Of a stretch of 64,000 bases of DNA, positions 37,301 to 50,642 are shown piece by piece. Each line of letters begins with the position of its first letter. Position 1 is the first letter of the stretch. Source of the stretch: Pogonophryne albipinna (Eukaryota; Chordata; Actinopteri; Perciformes; Artedidraconidae); assembly GCA_028583405.1 (NCBI GenBank), contig CM053253.1, forward strand, positions 12,597,112 through 12,661,111. The letters are read 5' to 3'. The notes beneath the pieces are model-generated. The model had not been told where the DNA came from. It searched no databases and was given only the letters and a program-made list of their open reading frames with translations. The translations under genes were made by a program, and so were the position numbers.

Positions 37301-40300
37301 AGAAAAAAATAGGCTGCATGCAAGCAATTTACGATATGTTTTGCCCCATTCGCCACGCATGTGTATATACTTCTCAATTTAAATCTGTTCAACATCTTCA
37401 ATCCACTGCTCAAGTGGGAACATTTTCGATCTCCACAGTAGAAATTACTCTCCGGAACGTAAAATAACATGTTTAGCTCCAGTAGAGGAAACTTGGTTTG
37501 CACAGTCTCCTTAAAAGCAGTTCTATAAGAAAAAATACATTTAAAATAGTATCCGATGTAAGAATTTATTTAAACATTAAGAAAAATGGTGGCTGGTTTC
37601 TTTTGGCTACACCAGTACTTTGCATAGCCGCTCGGTCACCATTGATGTGTATGTGTGTGTGAACGGCATTTTTAAGTCTGTTAATTATTCACCTCATACA
37701 TTCCTTCCCCTTCTGGTTAGTGTACGGTAAGCCACATATAAAGTAAGAGTTTAGGATATATCTAACAAAGATACAGAAAGTTTGAGTGCAAAAACTAGGC
37801 CACTGGTTTATTCAAAAGACCACACCACCATTTAACATAGCGATTAGAAAGGCCCACAGCTTAACTCTGAATATCGGATACCTGATAATCACGATGCACT
37901 AATCCTCATGTGATCCTCTCAGCTATTAACAGCCACGTAAATCAAACTCCAAAAAAGCCTCCACCAAACACCTTTACAGAGGGTGATGATCTTGCAGCAT
38001 TGCTCAGAGACACGATAATAAACATTAAGTTGAGCTGTAGCTAGGGTGGAAGTAATGATGTGTGAGAGACCTTATCTGGGCTCATTAAAAAAGTAATGCA
38101 ATTAAAACCTCAGCAGGCTCCATTGCTTCTGTTCTGACCACTTTTTCAAGGTAAAAGGAAAACGGCCATCACAGAATAAAACTTTTACCTCTGATGTTCT
38201 CTACAGGTGTTAACATGTTGATCTTTTTTTTCTCCACTGACACAGCCCCAGTTTAAGCCGTACATGAAAGATAAAACGACATTAAAATGTAGTTTGGAAC
38301 CAAGTGCTTTGCTCACTGATAAAAACTGATAGATCCCTCAAATGCAATATACAATGAATAATGAGTGTAACACTATACGGTATAAATGGGAGGGATGAAT
38401 TATTTCTAATCAATTGCAAATATGTTCTGCATGTGATGAAACTAATATATTATCTTTGCAACTGTTTTCTTTTAAATTGTGTCAGATGCCCCCAAACAGT
38501 AGATATGTAATGAACATGTTTTAGTGAATTGATTGTCTAATTCCTTTGTTTGTTGACTTCATTTGTTGACAGTAATTGCATGGTGAAAATGTTATTAAAT
38601 CAAACAATAGATGATAAGCCTGGCAATGAGAGCAACATGCACAATTATTAAAAATAGAAAATACGTGTCGCCTTTCAAACTGCTTCTTATCCTTGTGAAG
38701 ACGTGATGTTATAACAAATATCAGCCAAAGTAAACATCTGAATTATTCAGACATCTTTGTGCTTAGCAGTGTGAATCTAAAGAGCATTGTTAATCATATA
38801 TCTGTCATATTGTTATACAGGTGGCGCTTTGATTTACTTTGAATCTTATGTTTTCCCAAGTGTTACAATAAATAGTCACTAATATGGCATATTTGGCTCT
38901 ATTAACAATAACACTGCATAGCATGTGGGCAAAATAATGTCATAATGATGTTCATGCATTTATCTCAGACACAACTTTACAAAAGAGTATTACAGTACTT
39001 TAAGGTTAGATTTACAGATCCTCAACCGTTGCTCTTCAGTTTAATTCAATGTTTCCATGTAATGGTACAGCTCTGATCGACTATACTCGCTTTTGGTTTT
39101 GGTAGCAGTTGTTCCATCTTGACTGCTGACAGTAACACCTCAGTGTAGGCTGGATCATCAGCTGATTGCCATAGCTAAGTCACATTCAATCCAATCATCA
39201 AGCTAGCTTTAAATTTAAATCATAGTTTGAATTCCTTCGGAAAAAGGAGGCTGTGGTTGACTGCCAACACAAAGAAAACTCTAGCATTTTAATCTAATTG
39301 AATACATTTGAACTACCATCAACTAACTCCCACATTGTTCTTCGTGCAGTGAGCTGCCCAGAGCCCTGTTGGTGCTGCAGTTGTTTTCAAGCTTCCTCTG
39401 TAGCAGTAATGAGTGAATGAGTATGTGCCAACATGCCTGGTTTGTGTTCTGCTGCGTTCTGCTCATGCCACTCTGGATCCCTACAACATAAACCATGATT
39501 ACTTTGACCTTTTATTCAGTTATTTATTTCAATTCAGCTGGGTGTACTCTGCAGGGAAGAGGGTTTGTTATAGACACAATCTTGTATATTGAATCCCTTA
39601 GGCCAACTAATAAGGTGTGTGATATATGGGATTTAAATGCCAACAGAAGACACTGTAGGATTACAGCAGACCCCCCCCAAACGCGCATAATTAAAATCTC
39701 AGTAACAAGACTGGTGAAGAAAGATATTGTGAATGGTGTCACCTAAGCATGAAGCATAAAGTAGCTTTCTGTCTTCAAAACAATATGAAAGGCTCTTCGT
39801 TATTGCTCACAAGAGGATGATAATCCGTGATGTTTGCCAGGCTAACCCCTGCAACATGTTCAATTGAGTGTTTACCAGTGATAAAGACAAAACCTCAGCA
39901 GACCCCCATCTTGCACTCATTAGCGCTGACTGTGCATTGAAGCATTTCTCAGGCAAAGACAGAGAGCAGATAAAAGCAGAGACATGTACAGTATAACGAA
40001 AATAATGGAGAAGGAAGTAAACTGATCACCACTCTTTCTTAGAGATCCTGTTCTTAAGCCTCAAATGCCAATTAGATATGAGAGCAGCATGTTCCCTTGA
40101 CTTATGAACTTAATTTGATATTCTGTGGTCTGCTCAGCAGGGTGCAGCACTGATTGCTCTTGTGGATGGAGTTTTCAGGCCATCCATACAGGCTAAGTGT
40201 AATTGACTTTGTAGAGATAGACCGCAGCTTATCTTAACGGTTCTCTCTTTGGTAGAGCGGTTCCATTTAAAAGGTGCATCAGCTCTGTATCTGATGAAGT

Positions 40301-42296
40301 GTGGCAGGTATCTGGGAGATTAGAGCATGGTTACAGTGTGGCGTCACTAGGGAACAGAGCTGCAGTAATCCCATGGAGCAAATAGCTCATTGTCATGTTT
40401 CGACAACATGATATTGTCACAGGAGGACTACCTGCCACGAGTCACTTAAAGGATTCATACATCTTTGTCTGTTTACTGACAAGACGCCACAGTTGGGCTT
40501 GAAGCCCTACAGGCCTGGCATTGCTGGGAAGGCAGGTGGCATATTGCACCCAGCAGGACGGCCCCTATGTGGGCCTGCTCGGCAGAAGGATTTGGCCAGC
40601 TTGGATTATCTCAGCAGGGTGAAACAGAGGGATACCAACAGGGAGGGACCATCAGAGAGTGAAAGACGTTAGATCAATCTCTGCTTCGTACATGGACCCT
40701 TTAGAAACATGAGAAACATCGCTGCATACACAAGTACGACATAAAAGACGTCTTCCATTTGCTGAAAACCCAAAGACATTTAGACTCCACATTACTTTTG
40801 AAATAGTTTAGCCCGTTCTCACACTTTTTGATTTCTTCTTTTTCTGCAGCTTTTTCTCAGCAAAGACATGTGCGTATTCATTCAGATGGCCATAATGAGA
40901 TAAACACATCTCCTGACTCCACAGTCAGAATAATTAAGCAAGTTTTCCTCTTCCACAGTGCTTGGCTCTTAAACTTCGTCCACTGCTCAAAAGTATGTTG
41001 CCACAGTTATGGCAGATGGATATTCTCATGCCAAAAAAATTAATAAGTAAGTAACCCACAAACAGGAAAGAATGCAGAGCCAGTTGCCTCTGACAGACTG
41101 CTGAGGAAACAGCGCTTTATTCTTTTCTCAGGCTTTTTCGGTCTAAGGGATGGATCTAAGCCAAGAGTTTATAACCAAACTTCAGATACAAAGCCTATTC
41201 GTTTTCTGACACCAAAGAGGGCCAAGAAAAAATTAATCGGGCTCTGGACAAATTGGCACCACTCAGACAAGAGCAGGAAGGAAGACATTCTGAAATGTAG
41301 GAGCTTTGTCTTCCTTGAGCTCTCCGACAGCATCGTTCAGATTACCTCTGATAAATGTTACATTTGTTCTTCCTCAGAGGCCACTAAGTTGAGTATACGT
41401 TTTACAGTACAATCCAATGCACAGGCACATTTAAAGCAAATCATTACGTTCCTGCAGTTTTCCCTTCGGGCTCATGTAATAAGATTGTGTTCTATTAAGG
41501 AGCAAGAGAGATGAGCGAAAGAGGGGGATAATAACGTAAAATCACATTGTGAGGTGAATTTGCTGCATCAGGTATTCAGGCCACACATTCCCTTCTCCCA
41601 ACACCGGAGAACTCCCAAGGTTCCCTCGATGCTTTGATATCAAACAAAGAAAAGCTCCCGAGGCGTTCTCATTTAGAGAGCATTGTAGGGATAGCAGAAA
41701 GGAACCACAGTCAATAAACAGTTATCGTGACCAAAAGAAGGAGCAGGGACTGTTGCCTTGCAGGTAAATGACTGTAAAGGGTTAACAATGTAGGAAGAGA
41801 AAAGAAGAATCATTCATTAAATTACACTATAATGAGTTAACAAAGGGATAGCGTGAGAGGAGAGGAGGATCATTAGGTCTCTTGGAAATATTGCCATGAT
41901 GCCCTGAGGAATTACTTGTTGGCAAATGATGAAAAAACATATTTGCAAAATGATAACAACCTCGTACTTTAGGCTCAAATAGGGATTAATAATAATATAC
42001 AAAATGTGTTTTCTTATTCTTTATCACCCATGTGTTGTGTTTCCAACTAGAAAATTAAAACGTTTGGATTTCTCCCCATTTTGCTCAAATAGTCTATCCT
42101 CTGAAGGTTAGGTCTAAGTCGGTCTAAGTGCTACTTTAGGTAACCATTTTACACTCTTCAGGAATCGTGAAACACATTATGTGCAAAGCTACCTACGTTT
42201 CCACTCAGCCGGTTTACCCTGGAGAGAGACACAGCACCTAGAAAGCAAGATAGGCCCAGATGGATTATTCTAGGCTAATTCCAAGCACCACCACTT
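34332..42296. other. Long non-coding stretch with simple repeats
   Basis: This contains (CA)n at 35259-35283, (GT)n at 35821-35838 and a G17 run at 36355-36371. No exon or transposon end was recognised. Open frames are short and often open on both strands. Confidence 0.4.
36355..36371. repeat. G17 homopolymer run
   Basis: Seventeen consecutive G residues. It could form a G-quadruplex on the plus strand and is prone to sequencing length errors. Confidence 0.95.
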
Positions 42297-43156
42297 TAGG
42301 GATGGGTACCGAGTCCCGGTATTAAACGGGCCCCGGGCTGAATTATTAAAGACCGTGGTACCGTTAAGCTCCGACGTTATCTGTCTTTTTATCGGTACTG
42401 GAGACATCTAAAAATTATGTCATATCTGCTACACAAACATTATATTGCAGATTTAGTTTCTCCAACTCCATTTCTAATACGCAAAAAGACTGCAAAATGT
42501 GTCTGATTATTTTTTGTATTTTTGATCTTTCCAATCCAGACGAGAGATCTCTCTCCCCCGTCTGTGTGCGAGGGGGCGGGGCATGCTCTGCTACATGCAT
42601 ACAATGAACACACACACACGGCGGAGATGGCGGAGAGAACGCGCTCCAAGGTGTGGTTAAACTTTACCACTCGGCAATGCTCGTTGCCAAAAGTGCAATA
42701 AGAGTGTAGCATGTAAGGGCGGTAACACGAGCAATTTGGAGAAATGTACCGTTTTCGACTGTCTCTCTAGTAGCTCTGTAGCCCCATCCACGAGTAACGT
42801 TTCCACGTCAGGTGTTATGTATGCTATCAGCAACACACGGAGTTAACTACATTATACAATGGGTTAATGATTAGAGGTAACTGAGTTATTTATTTTGTTA
42901 AAGTTTCAGCTATTCTGTTTACAGTTCTGCCCTCACATTATTTAATACGATTTGTTAAAACACTGTTGTTTCTTTTGATGTGAAATATTATTTATTTAAT
43001 TTAAATAAAAAGCAATGTTAGTTTTGTTCACAATTTGTTTAGTTAGTTTACCGTATTCTTGTCTCCAAAAGAACCGATAAGAGTACCGTTAAAAGACCGG
43101 ATCGGTAAGCGGTATCGATAAAAGTAGTAGTACCGTTAAAACGATACCCATCCCTA
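42297..43156. mobile_element. hAT-like element, 860 bp, with fossil BED zinc finger
   Basis: The left end TAGGGATGGGTACCGAGTCC and the reverse complement of the right end, TAGGGATGGGTATCGTTTTAAC, are inverted, with ACCGTTAA-type subterminal words on both sides. The flanks share CACCA but not a clean 8-bp duplication. The interior retains part of a transposase N-terminus (see 42627-42760), so the element derives from an autonomous ZBED-type hAT by deletion. Confidence 0.82.
42627..42760 (+). pseudogene. Fossil BED-type zinc finger of an hAT transposase
   Basis: From the ATG at 42627 the frame reads MAERTRSKVWLNFT, the usual start of a BED finger (basic, then VW-x-x-F). A stop follows after CSLPKVQ. 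One frame further on, from about 42691, it reads KCNKSVACKGGNTSNLEKC, which carries the CKGGNTSNL signature that precedes the zinc-binding histidines. Frameshifts separate the halves and the DDE domain is gone. In a complete protein this domain would bind the element termini. Confidence 0.72.
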
Positions 43157-45039
43157 ATCACCATCAATAATTAATGTGGAAGTCTTGTAAAAGTAAACAC
43201 AGCTTAGCCCATTTAGAATCCAGATCGGCACAATGCCATAAAGTCACAAATCCTGTACCCAACATAACTGCACATACAGTACAGAGGGTATGCAGCCACT
43301 ACAGGAAAACACATACTTGCGCACTTTATGGAAATCCAATGCTCATTAGAGGAAGTAGAAACTTTGCAGACCCATAACCAGCATAACCCGGAGCAGCATT
43401 AGCATGGAATTGATGCTAAAGATGACAGTAAAGAGAGGCAATTAGAGTGACAGCTGGAGCTGGGATGTGTTGAGTTTTGTGGTTGATCTTCTCCGTCAGC
43501 TTTGTTTCTGTGCACTTCAGACACATGGGAGACTTGCGCCCTGGTTCAGTCAATAAGATGCACGTAGCCTAAATGCTAAAAGAGATCATGCTCCGACAGT
43601 AGCGTTCATTCTCTCCTTCCTTTTTCCGATATCATCTGCTCATTGACTTCCTCTCCTGCTTACCCCTAGTAATTGTTTACTTGTTTGTCTTTCATGTACT
43701 TTTCCAAAGCCTGTTTGTGAAATTGAGGCTTCTGGGAATTTCTGGGTGTGCAGTATGTTTATGTTGCTTCTCGCAAATTCCCCATGTTCAGAACCATGAT
43801 TCCCACGTGAGTGGTACAACATAGGGAGTGGCCTCTCTCTGTCTAATGCTCATTAGATTAAGAGGTGGTTCCTATACTGTACTTCGACCATTGGTATTAC
43901 AGTCGGTTTGTCTGCATGTATATTTCTCTCTTTTTTTGCTCTTATTTTATCTTGCAATACTCTGGAGATGGTCTTCTCCGTACAAACAGCATCTGTCTGC
44001 TAGAATAATAACATCTATAATCGTTCCCCAGAGAGAAAACGGTGGGAAAACTGAGTTTTTCTCCATTTTTACTTTGCTTCTCAAAATGTCTGATACATGA
44101 TTTATAGACACCAAACACTGTATTTTCTCTAAATGCTTCAGTTTTAAGTCAGTAATGACAAGAATGTTATAGTAGCTCCTGCATGGTACTTTATTTCTTC
44201 ATAGTTTATTTTTCTCCTCGCTACATCTGTTAAAGCCTAGCGTTTTGGTCCAGCAGATGGAGTTTCATGATGAGATGAACCCTGAGAATATCCATTTGAT
44301 ATAAGAACTAAACAGGAAGATAGTATTTCTCTATCTTAAGAATGTGAGGCACTTATTCCTTTACTTGAACCCCTGCTTGGATGTTGGAAATAGTCCCTGA
44401 ACACTATCATCTAACAGGTAGAAATCAAACAGCCGGAGGGTTCAACTCGTCTCTCCGGCATGGCATGTGAAGGAAAATCATATTCACATAGGATCAGATT
44501 TTTATGGCAGGTTTATGTTTTTGTATGGATTTATGTCTGAATGCAGAGAGGAGGGAGATAGAAAGTGTTGGCGGGTTTCCCAGGTGGATTAAATGCTTAC
44601 TTTGTACATGTGTGTAAGTGTGTGTAGTAAGTGTGTATGTGCGTACAGTAGAGTGTGCACACATTGGTCTGTTTGAGTGTATGTGCACGATCCAGTGAGA
44701 GTTATCACTCTAGTTGCAGCTCCCTCCATTAGTGTGCAGGGATTCCTGTGCTCAGCTCCCAGCCAAAGGAGACCAATTAAAGCCATCAGGCAGCGTTGTG
44801 GGAGCTGCGCTGCTCTCAGAGCCCGCGGAGAACAGAGCTTTAGCCCGGCTCCATCCTCCTCCATCAGCTCGGCTGTGCCTCAGAATGGCAGTATACAGTA
44901 CTAGGCAGATTCAGGGACAATTCCAGGTATACTATTAAGTGAAAGAGGAATGCAGATGAATAAGTCTGCCTTTCCCTAGACCTCTTATTTATTTATTACC
45001 CCCCTTTTATTTTATTTTATTTGTATTGTTTGTTTTTAT
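43157..45039. other. Non-coding DNA
   Basis: No gene recognised. The short frames around 44589-44938 overlap on both strands in a GC-richer patch and have no domain. Confidence 0.4.
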
Positions 45040-45172
45040 TGCTTTTTATTAATGTTACCGTGTTGTGTAATGTTTTTATACTGTTCATGCTCACTGCTTG
45101 TAGCACTTCGGGATTTGAAGTGAAATATGAAGTGCTTTTTAAATTAAACCCATTATTATTATTATTATTATT
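45040..45172 (+). mobile_element. LINE 3' tail with (ATT)n, plus orientation
   Basis: The stretch ending GTAGCACTTCGGGATTTGAAGTG...GAAGTGCTTTTTAAATTAAACCC followed by (ATT)7 (45152-45172) has the form of a common fish LINE 3' untranslated end. It is a heavily 5'-truncated insertion and the upstream limit is approximate. Confidence 0.65.
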
Positions 45173-48100
45173 AAGTGCTTATGTGCTTTTCCTATGCTAT
45201 GTTTTCATCTCCTTTAAAGCAAATGCACCTACTTGAATGTGTATGCTTTTACACCTGGAGATTATTATATCAATTGTTATCCCAGAAAGCGTAGTTGTCA
45301 TCATAGGCCAGGTCAGTTTATTAAAGAAAATGACTGAAATGTCTCTGCTATGAACCCAGTGGAGAATGCATTTAGATTGAACTTGTTCCCAGTGTTCATA
45401 GGAACAACATTATGTCCTACTTTGGCAACCCCAAACCCTCCTTTTTGTATGACCTTGTTTCATTAGTCTGACAAAAACTTTGTGATTAAAAATGAGAAGT
45501 TTTCCATGCTATGAGAAAGTTGGTTTAAATACTTTAAAACAATCCCATGTCTGTAGTAGAGATCCAACACAGTTTGAGGCCTTCCCAGTGGGTGTTATTA
45601 TTGTGCGGTTTTCTTGCAGCCTTCCACACTAATGCTCCTCTCATCAGCGATGCTCGGCCATGCTTCGGGGATTTGTTATAGCGTGGAAGCCAGAGATGTC
45701 ATACCCTGTTACAAAATAAGGCACCAAATATGAACTTCCTTTCCCTTTCTCCAGCCGTCTCTCTCCTCTCCCTCATGCTCGCCCCCCTACCCTGGGGATC
45801 AGTACCGTGGAAAAAGAGCCGCTCCATAGTGTCTACTCAGTAGGCAATAACTCGCCGCTCAGATAAAGAGCTCCATTCATTAAAGTGGCTGCTCTATTTC
45901 TCCACACAAGTGACACCTATCCCCCAGGAGAGCCTGGAGAACTACAGGGCTGGAGCTACAGGCACAGCCTCGGTCAGCCCTGATTGCCTCCCTTGGAGCT
46001 ATATGGAAAAGCCTAACCTCTACACACCAGATTCCTGAGCTTAATTCTCTTCCATGGGAATCCCTGGTTTTTTAACCCCCACTCCCGTGCCTCCCTCTTA
46101 ATACACTAACTCATTGCCTCTATTATCCCCTGCACCGCTCCATCCTGTCCCTTAATCGCACCTCCACTCTTTTTCTCCAATGTCGCCTTTGTGGTTTCCC
46201 CCTCACTCGCTTTGACTTTCTCTTTCCCATGTTCATCTCCATCAAACAGCATTCTCTTCCCTCTCTCCATCCTTTGCCATCTCCTCTCCCCCTCTGCACT
46301 GGAAGTCGTTGATGCGTGTACCGGTCAGCGGTACTCTTGGGTAATGTGTAGATCATTCATCCTCTGGACAGGTATGTAATAGAGGCGGAACGAAGGGGAG
46401 AGAGGGGACAGTGGGAGATCTCTGGAGAATCAATTCCATCGGGAATCACCGGAGCAAAGAAGCAGAACCCTTCCCTCTCTTTGAGCTCCTCTTTCTTCCC
46501 TTCTCTCACTCTCTCTCGTTCTCTCCGTCTTCATTTCCCCACCCTTCTATCTCATTTCTCTCTGACTGCTTTTACTAATCAGCTCACAAGACATGTTTGC
46601 GTTACTCTAGCCAAGCAGCAGGATTAATCCCTACACAAATAAGAACACAGTGGCCATTATCTAAGTCAAGCCCTTCTATTGGCTCCAGCATGAAAATGAT
46701 AGTCTCATGTACAGAACTGAAGAATAAAGGAAGCACATTCTCGTTTCTACTTTCCACCATATCTCCGTGGGCACAGTAGTGCATCAGAGCAACACAAAAA
46801 GAGAGAAGTAAATCCAACAGAGATTTTCCCTGTAGTGCTCCTAGCTAATGCTGGCCACAGTGAAAGGCCTATACACTTGTACTTGGGAGCCAGTAGAGAC
46901 AAGCTGCAGTAACATGCATGCAGGGTCTTTCAGTCACCTGTGAAATAGAGCTTTGGTTGAAACAACCCGACATGCAAGCGCTTGGAACCTGTAGCCAAGA
47001 CGTGCATGCTAATGTATTTTAATGGCATGACCATCCAGTACAGGTTCCACTTCATAAACTGAAATGAATGGCTATTGGCTGACTAACATACACCATTTCA
47101 CCTGGCACACTAGAGGAAACAATGATGTGGGAGACAAGGAAAGTTGCTCATCAATCACGACCACGGATGGTCAGGCGCTCTCATCTTGTAGCAGTAATGT
47201 TCAGTGAATTGGTTATGGAATGATGAGGTGGAGTAAAATGCTGCGTCTCACACATTTATAGCAGAGTGAACAATTATTTAAAATGTATGATGGCCTTGAA
47301 AGGTTTGCACAGATGTTAATGTCAATCCCTACAATGGATTGTCAATTAAATCTCTTTATTTGGAAAGGAGACAGTGATGAAGTGAGATAAAAAAAATGTG
47401 GGTGTTAGAATTAAAAAAGAGAAACTGTGAGAAAGATAAAGTGCGAGAAACGGAGAGCCAAGGGAGGCTTTGCCGAGTGGGTTTTCCACTATACTAGTAC
47501 AGAAATGATGCATAACTCCACAGTATGCCCTTTAATTGGTGCTATTAATATCAGTTAAAGTTTTAATACCTATTTATTAAAACTTTAACTTTTTTTCTGA
47601 GACCTAATGTGAATAGAATTATGAATCTCAAGGGCTGTGCTCTATAAAAAGCCTCACACATACATTATTAATGCTGAACCACTTCATCCGCAAGATCTCA
47701 CTCCTACAAGATTTGTTAAAAAGGAAATAGCCCAAAGGTCTAATATTAGGATGGATTTTCAACATTAAATACATGCGAGTTCCATATTTCTTGAATATTT
47801 ATGTAGAAACTGTGCACGTCATCTCCACGTTGCTAAAAAGTGTAAGCAGTGCCTTTAACCTACTCATCATTAGCTTGTGGAACCCAGACAGAATAGCTCT
47901 AATTTAAATTGCTCAGGTTTCAAATGTAAACAGAATGACAGGAACCCTAATGTGCACAGCAGCCTAATTTATCTGTTTGTATCATTAAAGTCCTTTCCTC
48001 TGTCAGATAATGTGTGATGTGAAAAGCCCTAGCGCTTATCTTCTGAAAAAACAAGGCAAATATCAGCCGAGAAACATTTTCTAAATGTGCAGATCCAGCT

Positions 48101-50575
48101 ATCCGCTGCTTTTAGAGTTAATTATGGTTCAGAAATTAGAAACTTTCCGACACTGAGTTATCTGTAGTTTCAAGTTTGTACTTTAAATAAAGTTGAAGTA
48201 CATATAGTGGACAACACAACTACCAGCAGTTGGAAATGCCTCCATATAGTGAAAGGAGGATTACATATATTGATTTATTTAAAACATTTGACAAATTTAG
48301 TATAAAATAAAAACAAACAAAATAACAAATTCATTAATATCTCACAAATATTTTGAATAAATAGGTAAAAGATAAGCAGAACTGAGATCGGTTAGGACAT
48401 TTTTGCCATTAGTATATATCGCATTGGCATGAGGAGGGAACATGTGCGCTGGACTGGACTGACATCAGCCCTATTAACATATGGAGAGTAACACATGCAA
48501 CATATCATTTGGAAAACAAAGATGGGCCGGGTGTTGAAAGTGAATATTGTGCATATTAAAAAGAAGTGAAGGGATGAAATGCAAGTTGTGTATTTTTATT
48601 TTTTTTACACATCTGTGATGTCTTCTGTGCTGTCAGTCGGGATTAATTTGTCCGACGCCTCTCGTGGCTGCACATCCTCACATTAAAAAGTATTTCATTG
48701 TCTTGCCTGGTTACACTTTAAAGAATAATGGCCCTTGCATCTTACTCCAGCACGCTTCACTTATTTTTCTCTTTTCTTCCTTGTATCCTCAATCAACCCC
48801 CAGTATTCTATTTCATCACTTTCCTCAGAGTGGTCCCCTGCACCTCCATCTCCACCTCACAGTTTCAGCTGGAGAGTATGAAATGAAGCTTGTATAATTA
48901 AATATTAACAGCCTGCTGATGAGGGGATTGAGAGCGAGGGTGGGAAGAGGAGAACACCACCGAATCCTCTGCCCTACTTCTTACTGCTAATGTCCACTGG
49001 GAATTATTCATGTATCAGCTAACCCGCCCTGGCACCTAAGAAGGCACAGAGGAGCTGTGAGATGTGCCAGAGTGGCACTGAGTGAGCACGGTCAATCAAC
49101 ATTAATAGAAATCCTATTGGGGGAATAGAATTCCAGGGTGGAGGGAAGCTTTCATTATTAATTAGGCTGTCAGATGATGTTCTTATGTTTGCATGAGAGT
49201 TTTCAAAAGTGAAGTGGCTGCAGTATAAAGTTTTAGCAATTGTGAAAATTGCAAGTGTATACTGTAGGTAATTGTCCAGATGCCAGTATTTCCATAGTGC
49301 AGAATGTAGAGTGCTGAACTTAATATTTTATTCAGAAGTGAATCCCCAATTAGCTCATCATAACACGTCAACATGTCTTAATTATTCAGCCCTAATAACA
49401 TGCAAAATGTGGAGGTCTAACTTTTACCCCGAGTCTGATGTTGGCAGTCATGAATAAGGCCAGATGACTTTTTATGTGGAAGCTCTAATTTTAATCCACT
49501 AGCTATTATCATATTTGTCTTCAGCTAACTCGCAGCTTAACATGCACTAATAGCAGAAGAAAATGTGTAAACCCTCCTAAGGGACAATACATGTTCCAGT
49601 TCTGGTGTTTGTTGAGGCATTAACATACACTAGTCCTCATAATCTCGACAATTAGACTTGATTAAACCAGGGTTTATGCAGTATCTGAGGCGAGAGAGTG
49701 GCTCGGCATAATGTACTGCGCCCTCTCTTAGTTTCACTGAACATCGTGTAACAAAGATGAGATTTTCGAAATGGGTTCCTCATTATAACATGATGCATTA
49801 AAAGGCATGTGTCTTATCTGGTTGTGCTTCCTGTTAAAGTATAAATGTTGCGTAGTGTGCTTCACTCTCACTGGTGCTGTTACTGTACGGCTATGGAGAC
49901 TTTGTAATGAGTCTTTGTATGTGTACCCGTTCATTGCTCTTTGCATGCGTGCATCAGGGGTGTCTTGAAAAGTGGACGTGGGCAATGTTCACTGCCACTG
50001 CCTCTTAATTTCTCTCTGTGAGACATCCGTGTTCAGAGTGAACGCATCACGCAGCTCAAGGAGGCCGTGAAGCAATTAGGGCTCTCTGCCGCCCTTTTAG
50101 ATAAAGGTCCCTGCAGCCCCAGGCGGGAGAAACACAGCACTTCAACTACAGTCGCTCCTGGAATTCAAAGGGATGAACAGCCACTAACCTTCACCCTCCT
50201 TCCTGCTTGGCTGAATCGCAGAACCCATTGGAGCGTGTGGGAGGTGGATAGCGGCTGTGTGTGTTTGTGTGATCTTCCATCTACAAGTGACCACCCAGTG
50301 GGGCTAATAGTCCCACTGCTTTCTGCATCTCCAGCTGTTAACCACCCTTCACACAGCATCTATGGCATGACAACCTTGCTTTATTCCGACAGATTTCGTG
50401 TTACTCTTAACTCAGTGGAGCGGACACTGAACGTGGTTGCTTGGGTAAATAATGCTATAAAAAGACTTCAACTTAATAAGAGATCACTCCACCAAAATGT
50501 CAGGTGACTTTTTCTTCATCTGTCACCTGCTGCCCCTGACTGATTACAATTTATCTATGCAGACAGAATTGCCTG

Positions 50576-50576
<1 letters not shown>
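45173..50576. other. Non-coding DNA, possible regulatory blocks
   Basis: Blocks such as 45780-46060 and 48940-49170 are rich in homeodomain-type TAATTA/ATTAAT words and moderately GC-rich, and could be conserved non-coding elements. This cannot be tested from one genome. The 146-codon frame at 50067-50507 is treated under findings. Confidence 0.35.

Positions 50577-50640
<64 letters not shown>
50577..50640. repeat. (CA)n microsatellite, 64 bp
   Basis: Uninterrupted run of 32 CA units. Confidence 0.98.
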
Positions 50641-50642
<2 letters not shown>

